NCBI RefSeq assembly: GCF_937123705.1
Contig: NZ_CAKZKO010000211.1
Span: 1-51,960 of the forward strand
Direction: 5' to 3'
Length of the DNA stretch: 51,960 nucleotides
Source of the DNA: an uncultured Paraglaciecola sp.
Lineage (GTDB): Bacteria > Pseudomonadota > Gammaproteobacteria > Enterobacterales > Alteromonadaceae
The stretch's first letter is position 1. Every line of letters begins with the position of its first letter. The translations under genes were made by a program, and so were the position numbers. Shown piece by piece: positions 43,658 to 51,960 of the stretch. The notes beneath the pieces were generated by a model. That model searched no databases. It saw nothing but the letters and a program-made list of their open reading frames with translations, and had not been told where the DNA came from.

Positions 43658-43999
43658 CGTGCTTCCTTATTTCAATTACATTCAAGGCAATTCAAATGAA
43701 TAAAAATCAGAATTGCCATAACATTTAGCTGTTCATTGTTGCTAAAGGGTACTTTTCGTTAACGAAATTCCCAAATTTGAACAGGTTAATATTAAGTTAA
43801 AGCATCAGGATGTAAATAGCAGTGCAAAATTAATAAGAACCTGATAATAGCGTCCTCAAATTAGGTATTTAATAATTCAGATTTAAAACCATTGAGTAAT
43901 TCCTTTCGGGAGTTAAAACGGAAGACTTCTGAAATAAAATTCTAAAGCGAAAGTCACTATATAAAATCTTCAACGGACATTCTGAATTGAATTCTTTAA
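43658..43999. other. Intergenic stretch with one small inverted repeat
   Basis: No gene is seen in 342 bp. GGCAATTC (43686-43693) and GAATTGCC (43710-43717) form an 8-bp inverted repeat 28 bases before the start of the DUF4410-like gene, where an operator could lie. The rest is AT-rich and shows nothing that I can identify. Confidence 0.4.
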
Positions 44000-46012
44000 C
44001 TATTTGTATATTACATTGATGCTCGCTAAAGCAGTAAAATATTCAGCTAAAGCCGCTTTTGAGACGCTACCAAACTGATAACTTAAGCGGTCGTGTATTT
44101 CAGTTAGACTGCGTTTTCCGTTTATCAAATTTAATGCTTCATAGCTCTTTTCATAGCCATTAGTCTGTTTGGGTAGCTTTAAGTTGGCGTAAATTTGGTG
44201 GTCAAGTTTGTCTTTGAGGTAGGAATATCCAAATCCATTCATGGTACCTTTGATAGACTTGTTACGCCTATAGATGATTGTGTTAGGTGTTGAATGACCT
44301 AATTTGAGAAACGGCTTTAATGTATTTAGGTCACTATGAAGTGTTGTAAGGTCAGTCAATTGAGAATAAGTGCTAATTGAATTGATTATTTGCTTTTCAT
44401 TCGACAAATAACCTCGACTAATAGCAGCCTGTAAACTTTCATTTTTTCTTGACTTAGATAATAACTCGACAACATTTCCCGCACGTTTAATAAGGTTCGC
44501 CCTTAATGTTTCAATTAACGCTTTCTCATTGTTAGCTCCAAGATTAGCTAGAATAGTGGCTTGAACTAGACCAATAAAGGCTGCGCGTTTAAGTTTAGTT
44601 GGGTCAATATTTGCGGCCAAATCTTTAGTAGTATGGATGTAGCGATCTGGCCAGTCATGCATATATGTAATGGGTATAGCCCAGCTACCTGATGCAAAAA
44701 CATCATGATCACTGCCTACCGAGAGCCATTCCTTTTGTGCTAGTAAAGGTTCTCTACCTCCTGTAGATGAGATGAGTTTAAAAGGTGTATCTACACCACC
44801 TGCAAAATCTAGCGTGTGTTTATTCACAAAGTCGATGATAGAAAAAGCAATGTCGCCGCTAATATCTGCAACACTTGATGGACCTCGAGAAAGTCTAAAA
44901 ACAGCTTTAGTTACTGGTCCTCCGCCAACCATATCCATGTGAACTACATGTTTAAATTGCTTTGCGAGGTCGGGTTTAGCATTCAACAGAATAAGACTGG
45001 CTTCAATTTCAGCTGGCCAAATAAATCGAATACTTCTTCTAGGAGGGGGAATTCTACCTGAATCAATGAGTACTTTTAATGTCCTTGCTACTTCAAGGAT
45101 TGCCACACAGCCACTAGCATTGTCATTGGCTCCAGGTCGAGGGTGATCAAGGTGACAACTAAAGACAATTTCTTCTTTGGTTAATTGAGGGTCGCTACCA
45201 TCAATACGGGCATTAACAATTTGGTACTCACCAACCTCTCGTCGCGCCTTAATTTTCGCGTGGAAACGGATTTTTTCACCTTTTCCCAATCTTGATTTAA
45301 GTCTTCTGGCTTCCCCTAAGGTGGTCATAAACCCGAAGGTTGGGTAATCTCTAAATGAAGATAAATGCCCCCATCTAACTAAGTTGTCATCTAGTTGCCA
45401 CCAAGCAGATTTTTGATTAGCTGCATAGGAAAGTACACCAACAGCTCCATATTTAACGATAGCCAATGCCTCAACAGCAGCTGGTTGGCTAGATGTTAAG
45501 ACTATTTTCCCTTTAATCTTTTTGTCTTGGTAATCAGACTCTGAAGTCCCTTCTCCAATATCAACTAAGTAAGCTTCAGTATCGACACTGTCGCTATCTT
45601 GAACAAGAGTAAGGGGGCGAGCAGACCAGTCGGCCATTTTTATTGAAGGGTGCCATTTCTCATCTCTTTTTTCTAACTCCCAGAGTTCTGCAAAACTAAC
45701 ATTCCAAGCAAGTCGAGACTTTTGGGTACCAAATAAAGTCTTTCCATCAGCGGGAAAAGTGAGCAAGTTCGCATCTTTGTAGCCATAACTGCGTAGTTGT
45801 TTTAGTACGTGGTCAGCTGCCAAATTAAATTCTTTACTGCCTCTCATTCGGTGGAAAAGGGTCATTTGATCGAGATTGCGTTTAGCATGAGATCCTGATA
45901 CTTCTCTAGCAATGTCTATTAGGGATTGTTCTTTGATTAAGCTGGAAAGATCATTTGCAAAAAGTTTTGCACTCATTGAACAAAGGATTAAAAGAATAAA
46001 TAATCGACGCAT
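44000..46012 (-). CDS. Exported M28-family zinc aminopeptidase with C-terminal winged-helix-like end
   Basis: 670 residues. A signal peptide (RRLFILLILCSMSAKLFA) directs it to the periplasm or outside. A protease-associated (PA) domain (about 130-240, TSSQPAAVEALAIVKYGAVGVLSY) is inserted before the peptidase core. The di-zinc ligands of M28 are visible: His287 (SCHLDH), Asp297 (GANDNASG), Glu335/Glu337 region, Asp360 (VVHMDMVGGG) and the GSDHDVF histidine. The last 50 residues (YEALNLINGKRSLTEIHDRL, then LAEYFTALASINVIY) read like a winged-helix module. It is divergent from the RraA-like gene; substrate unknown. Confidence 0.87.
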   Translation of the reverse strand: MRRLFILLILCSMSAKLFANDLSSLIKEQSLIDIAREVSGSHAKRNLDQMTLFHRMRGSKEFNLAADHVLKQLRSYGYKDANLLTFPADGKTLFGTQKSRLAWNVSFAELWELEKRDEKWHPSIKMADWSARPLTLVQDSDSVDTEAYLVDIGEGTSESDYQDKKIKGKIVLTSSQPAAVEALAIVKYGAVGVLSYAANQKSAWWQLDDNLVRWGHLSSFRDYPTFGFMTTLGEARRLKSRLGKGEKIRFHAKIKARREVGEYQIVNARIDGSDPQLTKEEIVFSCHLDHPRPGANDNASGCVAILEVARTLKVLIDSGRIPPPRRSIRFIWPAEIEASLILLNAKPDLAKQFKHVVHMDMVGGGPVTKAVFRLSRGPSSVADISGDIAFSIIDFVNKHTLDFAGGVDTPFKLISSTGGREPLLAQKEWLSVGSDHDVFASGSWAIPITYMHDWPDRYIHTTKDLAANIDPTKLKRAAFIGLVQATILANLGANNEKALIETLRANLIKRAGNVVELLSKSRKNESLQAAISRGYLSNEKQIINSISTYSQLTDLTTLHSDLNTLKPFLKLGHSTPNTIIYRRNKSIKGTMNGFGYSYLKDKLDHQIYANLKLPKQTNGYEKSYEALNLINGKRSLTEIHDRLSYQFGSVSKAALAEYFTALASINVIYK

Positions 46013-46265
46013 ATAAAATTCCTGTAATAATGATTTTGTAAAACAATCAAAGTATTAACCTAAACCTTTGATAGATGAAATGAAATGAAAATGTAATATA
46101 TTAATAAGATCCTTTGGCACGAGAAGATCTTTAGATATTGTAATACTCTGATGAAAATGAAGAGCGAAACTGATATTTGGCAGTTTAAAGACGATACTTA
46201 TTATTGCTAATTAGTGTTTATTTTTTGAATGGTTCAAACTGAGTTTATATGTATGAGGGAAGTAA

Positions 46266-46901
46266 ATGCCTAAAAATAGTCTACCTAATCTCGACGAAAT
46301 ATTGGCCGTGTCGACATGTGAATATGCTGAAGGGTTATCTCGGGATCAGTTTGTGAATCCAGAAATCTATCCACTTTGGTCGCAGATCCCTAGAATTGCG
46401 GGCCCTGCTTTTACTGTGAAATGTGGAAAAGACGACCATTTAAGCTTACATGCCGCTATCTATCGGGCTAAGCCCGGTGACGTATTAGTAGTACAAGCAG
46501 GCTCTGAGTTTGCCAGTGCGGGTGGTAATGTATGCGCTGTGGCACAAAAGCGTGGCATTGTAGCTATGGTGATTGATGGCATGGTCAGAGATATTGCTGA
46601 GATTCGAGATAACCAATTTCCAGTGTACGCCAGGGGCGTGATCCCAAAGCCAGCAGGTAAGAGACAAATCTACCCTTTTAATCAGACAATTGAGTGCGGC
46701 GGTGTAACAATTAGTGGTGGTGATTTTATTGTGGCAGATGAAGACGGCATTGCGGTAATTCCTAAAGATAAGTTGCAAGAGGTGTATGACTTAGCTAAAG
46801 CGCGTACTGATAAAGATGCCGCGATGAATTTAAGCGAATGGCAAGCGCAACATTCGAAAAAAATTGAATCGAAATTACAAGAATTAGGGTATTCTGGTTA
46901 G
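46266..46901 (+). CDS. RraA-like protein (HMG/CHA aldolase family)
   Basis: 211 residues. The core GPAFTVKCGKDDHLSLHAAIYRAKPGDVLVVQAGSEFASAGGNVCAVAQKRGIVAMVIDGMVRDIAEIRD is that of the RraA/4-hydroxy-4-methyl-2-oxoglutarate aldolase family, with the DG-x-VRD motif that binds metal and substrate. VTISGGDFIVADEDGIAVIP completes the fold. Members include both the RNase E inhibitor RraA and true aldolases; the 160-residue RraA is shorter, so an enzyme role is more likely here. No pathway genes are adjacent. Confidence 0.85.
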   Translation: MPKNSLPNLDEILAVSTCEYAEGLSRDQFVNPEIYPLWSQIPRIAGPAFTVKCGKDDHLSLHAAIYRAKPGDVLVVQAGSEFASAGGNVCAVAQKRGIVAMVIDGMVRDIAEIRDNQFPVYARGVIPKPAGKRQIYPFNQTIECGGVTISGGDFIVADEDGIAVIPKDKLQEVYDLAKARTDKDAAMNLSEWQAQHSKKIESKLQELGYSG

Positions 46902-46970
46902 CTTAATTTAGAAAACGCCTGTTAGATATTGAGATTAACAGGCGGCGTAATTCCAAGGTCAATATTCTGC

Positions 46971-48812
46971 ATGTTTTCATTTTTTGAACGGTTAACTAAT
47001 CCGTTTCCCGTTGAGCATCCTAAGCAACCTCCAAAAACCATTTTTGCTTTTTGTCGATATTACTCGAAAGGCATGTGGCCAGTTATTTTTATGGTGTCGA
47101 TTTTATCCGCCGTCATTGCGATCCTTGAAGTGTCGTTGTTTGGGTTTCTTGGGCAACTTGTCGATTTATTGGCTCAAAGTGATAAAGAAACTTTTTTACA
47201 ACTGCAGTCGGGCAATCTTATTTGGATGGGGGTGTTGGTGTTAGTGGTGTTGCCAGTATTGGTGATCACCCAATCATTTTTGTCCCATCAAGGGTTAATG
47301 GGCAATTATCCTATGCAAATTCGTTGGCAAGCTCATCGTTATATGATGGGGCAAAGTCTAGGTTTTTTTCAGAATGAGTTTGCAGGACGCATTGCCACTA
47401 AAGTGATGCAAACGGCGTTGGCCGTTCGTGAAGCAGTGATGAAAACATTGGATATTTTGGTATACGTGGGTGTGTACTTTATCAGTATACTATTTTTAGT
47501 TTTTTCCGCTGATTGGCGTTTAAGCGCGCCGTTATTGATTTGGTTGGTTGTGTATTTAGTGGTGTTACGCATTCTTATACCAAAACTCAAGCGGGTATCG
47601 CAACGTCAAGCCGATGCGCGGTCAATGATGACGGGCCGTATTGTCGATAGTTACACCAATATCACCACAGTAAAGTTGTTTGCCCACACCAGCCGTGAAG
47701 AAGACTATGCTAAAGAGGGCATGTTTGGCTTCTTAAAGAGTGTTTATCCGCAAATGCGCCTAGTAACTGTGTTGTATGCTTGTGTGTGGTTTAGCAATGC
47801 CCTGTTGGTTTTTTGTATTTCTGCACTAGCGATATATCTTTGGATGCTTGACTTAGTTACGCCAGGAGAAATCGCCATTACCATAAGTTTGTGTTTGCGT
47901 CTTAATGGCATGTCGCAATGGGTGATGTGGGAAGTCTCTTCGTTGTTTGAGAACATAGGTACTGTACAAGATGGGATCAATAGCTTGGCTTTGCCTGTTG
48001 AGGTGCAAGATACACCTACCGCTAAAACGTTAGAAGTCAGTGGAGGGGCGATTCATTTCGACAAGGTAAACTTTGGTTACTCGGGCGCAAATAATCGCCC
48101 TATTACTGTTTTTAATGATCTTGATATTAAAATTAAAGCAGGTGAAAAAGTTGGGTTGGTAGGGCGTTCAGGTGCAGGTAAGTCAACCTTAGTGAATCTA
48201 TTACTGCGTTTTTACGATATTCAAAGCGGCCGTATCACCATAGACGGACAGGACATCAGCAAAGTAAAGCAAGAAACCTTGCGCGCCAATATTAGTATGG
48301 TGACTCAAGATACCTCTTTGTTACATCGCTCTGTACGCGACAACATATTGTACGGGCGTTTGCATGCTAGTGACGAGGATATGCTTAAAGCTGCAAAGCA
48401 GGCTGAATCCCATGATTTCATACAATCATTAACTGATATGCAGGGTAGAACCGGCTACGATGCCCATGTGGGCGAGCGTGGGGTGAAACTTTCTGGAGGG
48501 CAACGACAACGTATCGCTATCGCCCGTGTTATGTTAAAAGATGCACCTATTTTGATTTTAGATGAAGCCACATCGGCTCTTGATTCAGAAGTAGAAGTGG
48601 CGATTCAACATTGCTTAAATAAAGTGATGGAGAATAAAACGGTGTTGGCTATTGCCCATAGGTTATCAACCATTGCACAAATGGACCGATTACTAGTACT
48701 AGACCAAGGTAAAATTGTCGAATCAGGTACACACGCAGAGTTGATTAACCAAAACGGTATTTATGCCAAATTGTGGGCCCATCAAACTGGCGGTTTTATT
48801 GGTTTGGAATAA
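46971..48812 (+). CDS. ABC exporter, fused membrane and ATPase domains
   Basis: 613 residues from ATG 46971. About six membrane segments (about 35-335) precede the nucleotide-binding domain (about 365-600) with Walker A VGRSGAGKST, the signature LSGGQRQR, and LDEATSALD. It follows the MsbA/multidrug exporter plan as a half-transporter that must dimerise. A TTG in frame at 46929 falls in the loop of an inverted repeat and is less likely as a start. Substrate unknown; the cell-wall or lipid-type exporters are closest by layout. The next gene starts 19 bp later. Confidence 0.93.
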   Translation: MFSFFERLTNPFPVEHPKQPPKTIFAFCRYYSKGMWPVIFMVSILSAVIAILEVSLFGFLGQLVDLLAQSDKETFLQLQSGNLIWMGVLVLVVLPVLVITQSFLSHQGLMGNYPMQIRWQAHRYMMGQSLGFFQNEFAGRIATKVMQTALAVREAVMKTLDILVYVGVYFISILFLVFSADWRLSAPLLIWLVVYLVVLRILIPKLKRVSQRQADARSMMTGRIVDSYTNITTVKLFAHTSREEDYAKEGMFGFLKSVYPQMRLVTVLYACVWFSNALLVFCISALAIYLWMLDLVTPGEIAITISLCLRLNGMSQWVMWEVSSLFENIGTVQDGINSLALPVEVQDTPTAKTLEVSGGAIHFDKVNFGYSGANNRPITVFNDLDIKIKAGEKVGLVGRSGAGKSTLVNLLLRFYDIQSGRITIDGQDISKVKQETLRANISMVTQDTSLLHRSVRDNILYGRLHASDEDMLKAAKQAESHDFIQSLTDMQGRTGYDAHVGERGVKLSGGQRQRIAIARVMLKDAPILILDEATSALDSEVEVAIQHCLNKVMENKTVLAIAHRLSTIAQMDRLLVLDQGKIVESGTHAELINQNGIYAKLWAHQTGGFIGLE

Positions 48813-48831
48813 AAAATATTATTGAGTATAG

Positions 48832-49542
48832 GTGGTGGGTTTGAAAGCGAACTCTACAAAATATCTACTATGCTGCGTTTTCTTCGTTAGCTATTTTTTA
48901 CATACTAGCGTTAATGCACAGGATAAACCTAAGCATTTGACCTTTTCTTATATTGATCACCCTGTGATCATAAAGGATATTATTCCTATAATAGAGCGAA
49001 CTTATTTGGAATTAGGTATTCCTATTGATCTGATGATGTTCCCCACGCACCGTAACTTAATGGCGGTGGAGTCTGAAGAGGTTGATGGCGATGTCGGCTT
49101 CAGTGAATTAGGTTTGAGAGGTTACGACACCTTAATTAAAATAGAGCCATCAATGGTGACTGCCTCTTTTGTGCTGCTATGCCTTCCTGATGTTGTATGT
49201 AGTGAAGAGGTTTTGTTTGATGATACCAATGCCATTGTTACCACAGATACACTGCTAAAGAGTTTGAACACTTTCTATTCTAAACCTTTGAGCGACGCTT
49301 TTTATAAAATCAACAATTTGTCTGTTATTGCCAATCTTATACTCGGAAAACGTTTTCAGTATGGTGTTTACGTTGCGGGAGAAAATCAGGATTTGGGCGC
49401 TGAGATGCAACATCTTAAAGTTATCGAGTTGTTCAAGGCGCAAACTTTCCATACAGTCCACAAAAAATATGCCTTTATGAAGAATGAAATTAGTGCTGCA
49501 TTGAAGCGTTCGCTAAAAATTGCCCAAGTACAGCATAATTAA
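48832..49542 (+). CDS. Orphan periplasmic binding-like protein
   Basis: 236 residues from a GTG, with a signal peptide (YLLCCVFFVSYFLHTSVNAQDK). TTG at 48841 is an alternative start, because AGGTGG precedes it more comfortably. The mature part LTFSYIDHPVIIKDIIPIIERTYLELGIPIDLMMFPTHRNLMAVESEEVDGDVGFSELG looks like a small solute-binding protein of the family-3 fold. No ABC importer is adjacent; the upstream gene is an exporter. Ligand unknown. Confidence 0.7.
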   Translation: MVGLKANSTKYLLCCVFFVSYFLHTSVNAQDKPKHLTFSYIDHPVIIKDIIPIIERTYLELGIPIDLMMFPTHRNLMAVESEEVDGDVGFSELGLRGYDTLIKIEPSMVTASFVLLCLPDVVCSEEVLFDDTNAIVTTDTLLKSLNTFYSKPLSDAFYKINNLSVIANLILGKRFQYGVYVAGENQDLGAEMQHLKVIELFKAQTFHTVHKKYAFMKNEISAALKRSLKIAQVQHN

Positions 49543-49578
49543 ATTGAGTGAGGATCTTAAGTTAATGGAAGTGAGTTT

Positions 49579-50211
49579 GTGATAAGTATACTGGTGCAGG
49601 GGTTCTTGATTTCAGGTGGCTTGATAGTTGCCATAGGTGCGCAAAACGCCTTTATCTTAAGACAAGGATTACTTGGGGAGAAAGTATTCTATGTATGTGC
49701 GCTATGCTTTTTCTGTGATGCGGCATTAATCAGCCTAGGTGTGTTAGGGGTGGGTTCGGTTTTACAACAGTCACCATTCTTTCTTAACGCCTTAGCAATA
49801 TTTGGCGCGGCATTTTTATATTGGTATGGCTGCCAATCTTTTTATAGAGCGTATAGAGGAAATAGTCATTTACATATTGGGCACCAAGGCAGTAAACAGC
49901 AAACCCTCACTAAACTGCTATTAACAACACTGGCCATCACGTTACTTAATCCTCATGTATATTTGGATACCTTAGTGATCATAGGTGGCATAGGCGCTAC
50001 ATTAGGCGGCGAAGAGAAACGCTGGTTTCTAGTGGGCTCATTATTCGCATCATTTGTATGGTTCTTTGGTCTTGGCTATGCCTCGAAAAAGCTGATCCCT
50101 TACTTTGAAAGCAGTAGAACTTGGGTGGTATTAGATTCAATCATTGGCGTGGTGATGTGCTGGATTGCCACAGGTTTGGCCGCCTTTGTTTATCAGAACC
50201 TAGCTTCCTAA
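49579..50211 (+). CDS. LysE/ArgO family amino acid exporter
   Basis: 210 residues with about six membrane segments. VQGFLISGGLIVAIGAQNAFILRQGLLGE and CFFCDAALISLGVLGVGSVLQQSPFF are the ArgO/LysE pattern, as is TLLNPHVYLDTLVIIGGIGA. ArgO exports arginine; others export lysine. The start is GTG at 49579. It is followed 4 bp later by an RluA-family gene on the same strand, so they are probably co-transcribed. Confidence 0.9.
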   Translation: MISILVQGFLISGGLIVAIGAQNAFILRQGLLGEKVFYVCALCFFCDAALISLGVLGVGSVLQQSPFFLNALAIFGAAFLYWYGCQSFYRAYRGNSHLHIGHQGSKQQTLTKLLLTTLAITLLNPHVYLDTLVIIGGIGATLGGEEKRWFLVGSLFASFVWFFGLGYASKKLIPYFESSRTWVVLDSIIGVVMCWIATGLAAFVYQNLAS

Positions 50212-50215
50212 CTCG

Positions 50216-50893
50216 ATGGTGAATTCATCGATTATTGACAATTTTGTTGCACCAAAATGTTTTGAAGAGATCCAGATACTTTTTGAAGATGAATTTTTGT
50301 TGGTTATTAATAAACCCAGCGGGCTATTGAGTCTATCGGGTAAAAATCCTCTGAATAAAGATTCGGTTCACTATAGATTAGCGCAGCAGTACCCTGAAAT
50401 TAGGCTAGTTCATCGACTGGATTTAGGCACATCAGGGATATTGTTATTAGCTAAAGACAAAGTAACAAATGCCAAACTTACTAAGCAATTTCAAACCCAA
50501 ACAGTAGTAAAACGTTATGTGAGTGTTCTAGCGGGAAAATTGCTGACTAACCAAGGTTTGATTGATTTGCCCATTGCCAAGGATGCGACACTTTTTCCTC
50601 GGCTTAAAATTTGCCATCAAGAGGGCAAACCATCGCAAACTCAATATAGTGTTCTTGAACGGTATGCTAATCCAAGTCGCACTAAGGTTTTATTCACACC
50701 TTTGACTGGAAGAACCCATCAACTGCGCCTTCATAGCCAAGCAATTGGCCATGCTATTTTAGGTTGCGACTTGTATGGTACTGCCGCAACGCAAGCTATG
50801 GCCTCTAGGCTGTTGTTACATGCTTTGGACATTAGATTTGAACACCCGCATTTGCATCAACCTATTACTTTGACCAGTCCATGTCCCTTCTAA
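50216..50893 (+). CDS. RluA-family pseudouridine synthase, second copy
   Basis: 225 residues with the family signature HRLDLGTSG and catalytic Asp69, VINKPSGLLSLSGKN near the N-terminus and FTPLTGRTHQLRLHS near the C-terminus. It lacks an S4 domain and is a paralogue of the rluA product encoded at 8.4-9.0 kb. Its target uridine is not predictable from sequence. It sits 4 bp after the LysE/ArgO gene. Its stop codon converges on the DUF445 gene with a 9-bp gap. Confidence 0.9.
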   Translation: MVNSSIIDNFVAPKCFEEIQILFEDEFLLVINKPSGLLSLSGKNPLNKDSVHYRLAQQYPEIRLVHRLDLGTSGILLLAKDKVTNAKLTKQFQTQTVVKRYVSVLAGKLLTNQGLIDLPIAKDATLFPRLKICHQEGKPSQTQYSVLERYANPSRTKVLFTPLTGRTHQLRLHSQAIGHAILGCDLYGTAATQAMASRLLLHALDIRFEHPHLHQPITLTSPCPF

Positions 50894-50902
50894 TGTGCTT
50901 TG

Positions 50903-51607
50903 CTAAAAATTGAGTAAAGCCGCTAATAATCCTATTAAACCACCAAATACTCCGCCCCAGACGACTAACCAACCTAAATGTTGTTTAATCATGGCTTGAA
51001 TAATTTCCTTGACCATTTTTGGTGTCAGTTCATCTAGACGTTGCTCAACAATTTGACTGATTTTATGATGAAGATCGTGTTGCACGTCGGGTTGGGTTAA
51101 CTCCTCTTGGAGCAGCAAAGCAAACTCAGGATTTTGAGTAATATGCTGTAGCGCAGCGCCCATTTTATCGACAAAAGGTTGGCGCATGGGCTCTAAGGCT
51201 TCCTCTCCACCAAACATGCCTAGCATCTGGCCAAATGACGATGCTTTGATCACTTCAACTAAAGAATCGAAGGTGGGGGCTAAGTCCACTTTTTTTATAA
51301 TTGGTGCTAAATCTAACTGCACCGGCTTTTTATTCTCAGTTAAAAACCTCTGAATGTTTGTTTCGCTAAAAAACTGCTCCATGACTAAAGTACGAATGCC
51401 TTTTTTGAAATCCTCAAAACGTTGTGGTATTACGCCAGAACCATATAAGCCAGGCACTTTTTCAAACAACATATGGACTGCTAGCCAATTAGTGAGGGCG
51501 CCAGATACAGCAAATAAACCGATACTTTTGATCACAACATTTTCTAATATAAAACCCACTAACATAAGGGCAAAGGCCAGCCCGTTGGTAATAATACTTT
51601 TGTTCAA
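50903..51607 (-). CDS. DUF445 family membrane protein
   Basis: 234 residues. Two membrane segments lie at the N-terminus (ITNGLAFALMLVGFILENVVIKSIGLFAVSGALTNWLAVHMLFEK) and one at the C-terminus (HLGWLVVWGGVFGGLIGLLAALLNF). A helical soluble middle separates them. The N-terminal TNWLAV motif marks DUF445. Family function is unknown. It ends convergently on the RluA-family gene. Confidence 0.85.
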   Translation of the reverse strand: MNKSIITNGLAFALMLVGFILENVVIKSIGLFAVSGALTNWLAVHMLFEKVPGLYGSGVIPQRFEDFKKGIRTLVMEQFFSETNIQRFLTENKKPVQLDLAPIIKKVDLAPTFDSLVEVIKASSFGQMLGMFGGEEALEPMRQPFVDKMGAALQHITQNPEFALLLQEELTQPDVQHDLHHKISQIVEQRLDELTPKMVKEIIQAMIKQHLGWLVVWGGVFGGLIGLLAALLNF

Positions 51608-51732
51608 AGAAACGACTCCAAAATTTTAAAATTATAAAGAGGTTTATATCAGTAAAAAGCAAGCTGTCAAACTACCATATGGTAAAGGTGTTACTTTAAT
51701 TCCTTTTGGTTAATCTTCTTTAATTTTTCTGC

Positions 51733-51760
51733 TTGTATCCCATGTGCCAATAAGTATAAT
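51733..51760 (+). promoter_or_regulatory. Candidate stable-RNA promoter of tRNA-Trp
   Basis: TTGTAT (51733-51738), a 16-base spacer and TATAAT (51755-51760), followed by the GC-rich ACGCCTCCC. The last feature is the discriminator of stringently controlled tRNA and rRNA promoters. It lies about 124 bp before the tRNA, so a 5' leader of about 115 bases would be trimmed. Confidence 0.6.
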
Positions 51761-51883
51761 ACGCCTCCCTCCTTGATAGTGATTCAGCATTTTTCCCGAA
51801 AAATTGATGATTTAACAAGGCTGGTGTAACTAAAATTTGCGGATTAGATGGTAATTTAAATCTGATTATCGCACCAAAGTTTT

Positions 51884-51960
51884 AGGGGTGTAGTTCCAAT
51901 TGGTAGAACAGCGGTCTCCAAAACCGATGGCTGGGGGTTCGAATCCCTCCACCCCTGCCA
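51884..51960 (+). tRNA. tRNA-Trp (anticodon CCA)
   Basis: Cloverleaf read by eye: acceptor AGGGGTG pairs with CACCCCT, the D-arm contains AATTGGTAGAA, the anticodon loop CTCCAAA gives anticodon CCA, and the T-arm GGGGGTTCGAATCCC is standard. The CCA end is encoded and is the last three bases of the window. It resembles E. coli tRNA-Trp with one extra D-loop base. Confidence 0.96.

Noticed and set aside
46485..46778. 97-codon minus-strand frame opposite the RraA-like gene
   Set aside because: Opposite a clear enzyme gene, with odd composition and no ribosome site.
46916..46944. Terminator after the RraA-like gene (9-bp arms CGCCTGTTA and TAACAGGCG)
   Set aside because: The plus-strand side is followed by GCGTAATT with no T-run; only the opposite strand has TTTTC and no gene ends there. 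A plain inverted repeat is all I can say.

Overview
The window looks like ordinary chromosome from a marine gammaproteobacterium of the order Alteromonadales, probably a Glaciecola/Paraglaciecola/Alteromonas relative. The grounds are inferential: close resemblance of the RppH, PtsP, RapA, YbiT, DbpA, YjdM and PyrC products to gammaproteobacterial families, the rluA-rapA pairing, presence of DUF3530 and DUF3010 proteins, moderate AT richness and frequent TTG/GTG starts. There is no rRNA, IS element, CRISPR array, integrase or phage structural gene. One tRNA gene closes the window.

Layout. 1-6.9 kb: end of rppH, then ptsP, thyA, a receiver-CheC fusion with a PAS-GGDEF diguanylate cyclase, and an AmpG-like MFS permease, all on the plus strand. 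6.9-11.9 kb: minus-strand genes including a DUF3530 protein, rluA and rapA. 12.1-16.7 kb: a PIN-PhoH ATPase, a transglutaminase-like exported protein, a CPXCG zinc-ribbon protein, a GST, a DUF3010 protein and a small membrane protein. 16.8-19.9 kb: a GbsR/MarR-type regulator followed by cydAB of the short-Q-loop (cyanide-insensitive) type, with a 42-bp perfect palindrome directly before the regulator. 19.9-26.1 kb: a complete histidine utilisation locus, hutC-hutU-hutH divergent from hutI-hutG, with a perfect HutC-type operator between them. 26.3-28.2 kb: an SH3b-muramidase and a 3TM holin, which form a lysis cassette without any phage. 28.2-36.6 kb: a lipoprotein penicillin/AHL acylase, ybiT, a LytTR gene broken by an amber codon, a nitroreductase-fold protein that carries the iodotyrosine-deiodinase triad, an AsmA-like protein, yjdM, pyrC and an orphan solute-binding protein. 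36.6-51.9 kb: dbpA, a gene-poor 0.9-kb stretch, an OafA-type acyltransferase with an SGNH domain, a DUF3592/kinase pair, a tandem Usp protein, an M28 peptidase, an RraA-like protein, an ABC exporter, another orphan solute-binding protein, an ArgO/LysE exporter, a second RluA-family enzyme, a DUF445 protein and tRNA-Trp.

How genes work together. The hut genes convert histidine via urocanate, imidazolonepropionate and formiminoglutamate to glutamate plus formamide (hutH, hutU, hutI, hutG), with hutC as the local repressor. The regulator-cydA-cydB run is probably one transcript that makes a cyanide-insensitive-like quinol oxidase. The receiver-CheC and GGDEF genes are 11 bp apart and may couple a phospho-signal to c-di-GMP.

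The items most worth following up are the free-standing muramidase/holin cassette, the iodotyrosine-deiodinase-like enzyme, the amber-interrupted LytTR gene, the 42-bp palindrome before the oxidase regulator, and the receiver-CheC fusion with both CheC active-site motifs. All calls come from reading the sequence and recalled family features; no database search was run.
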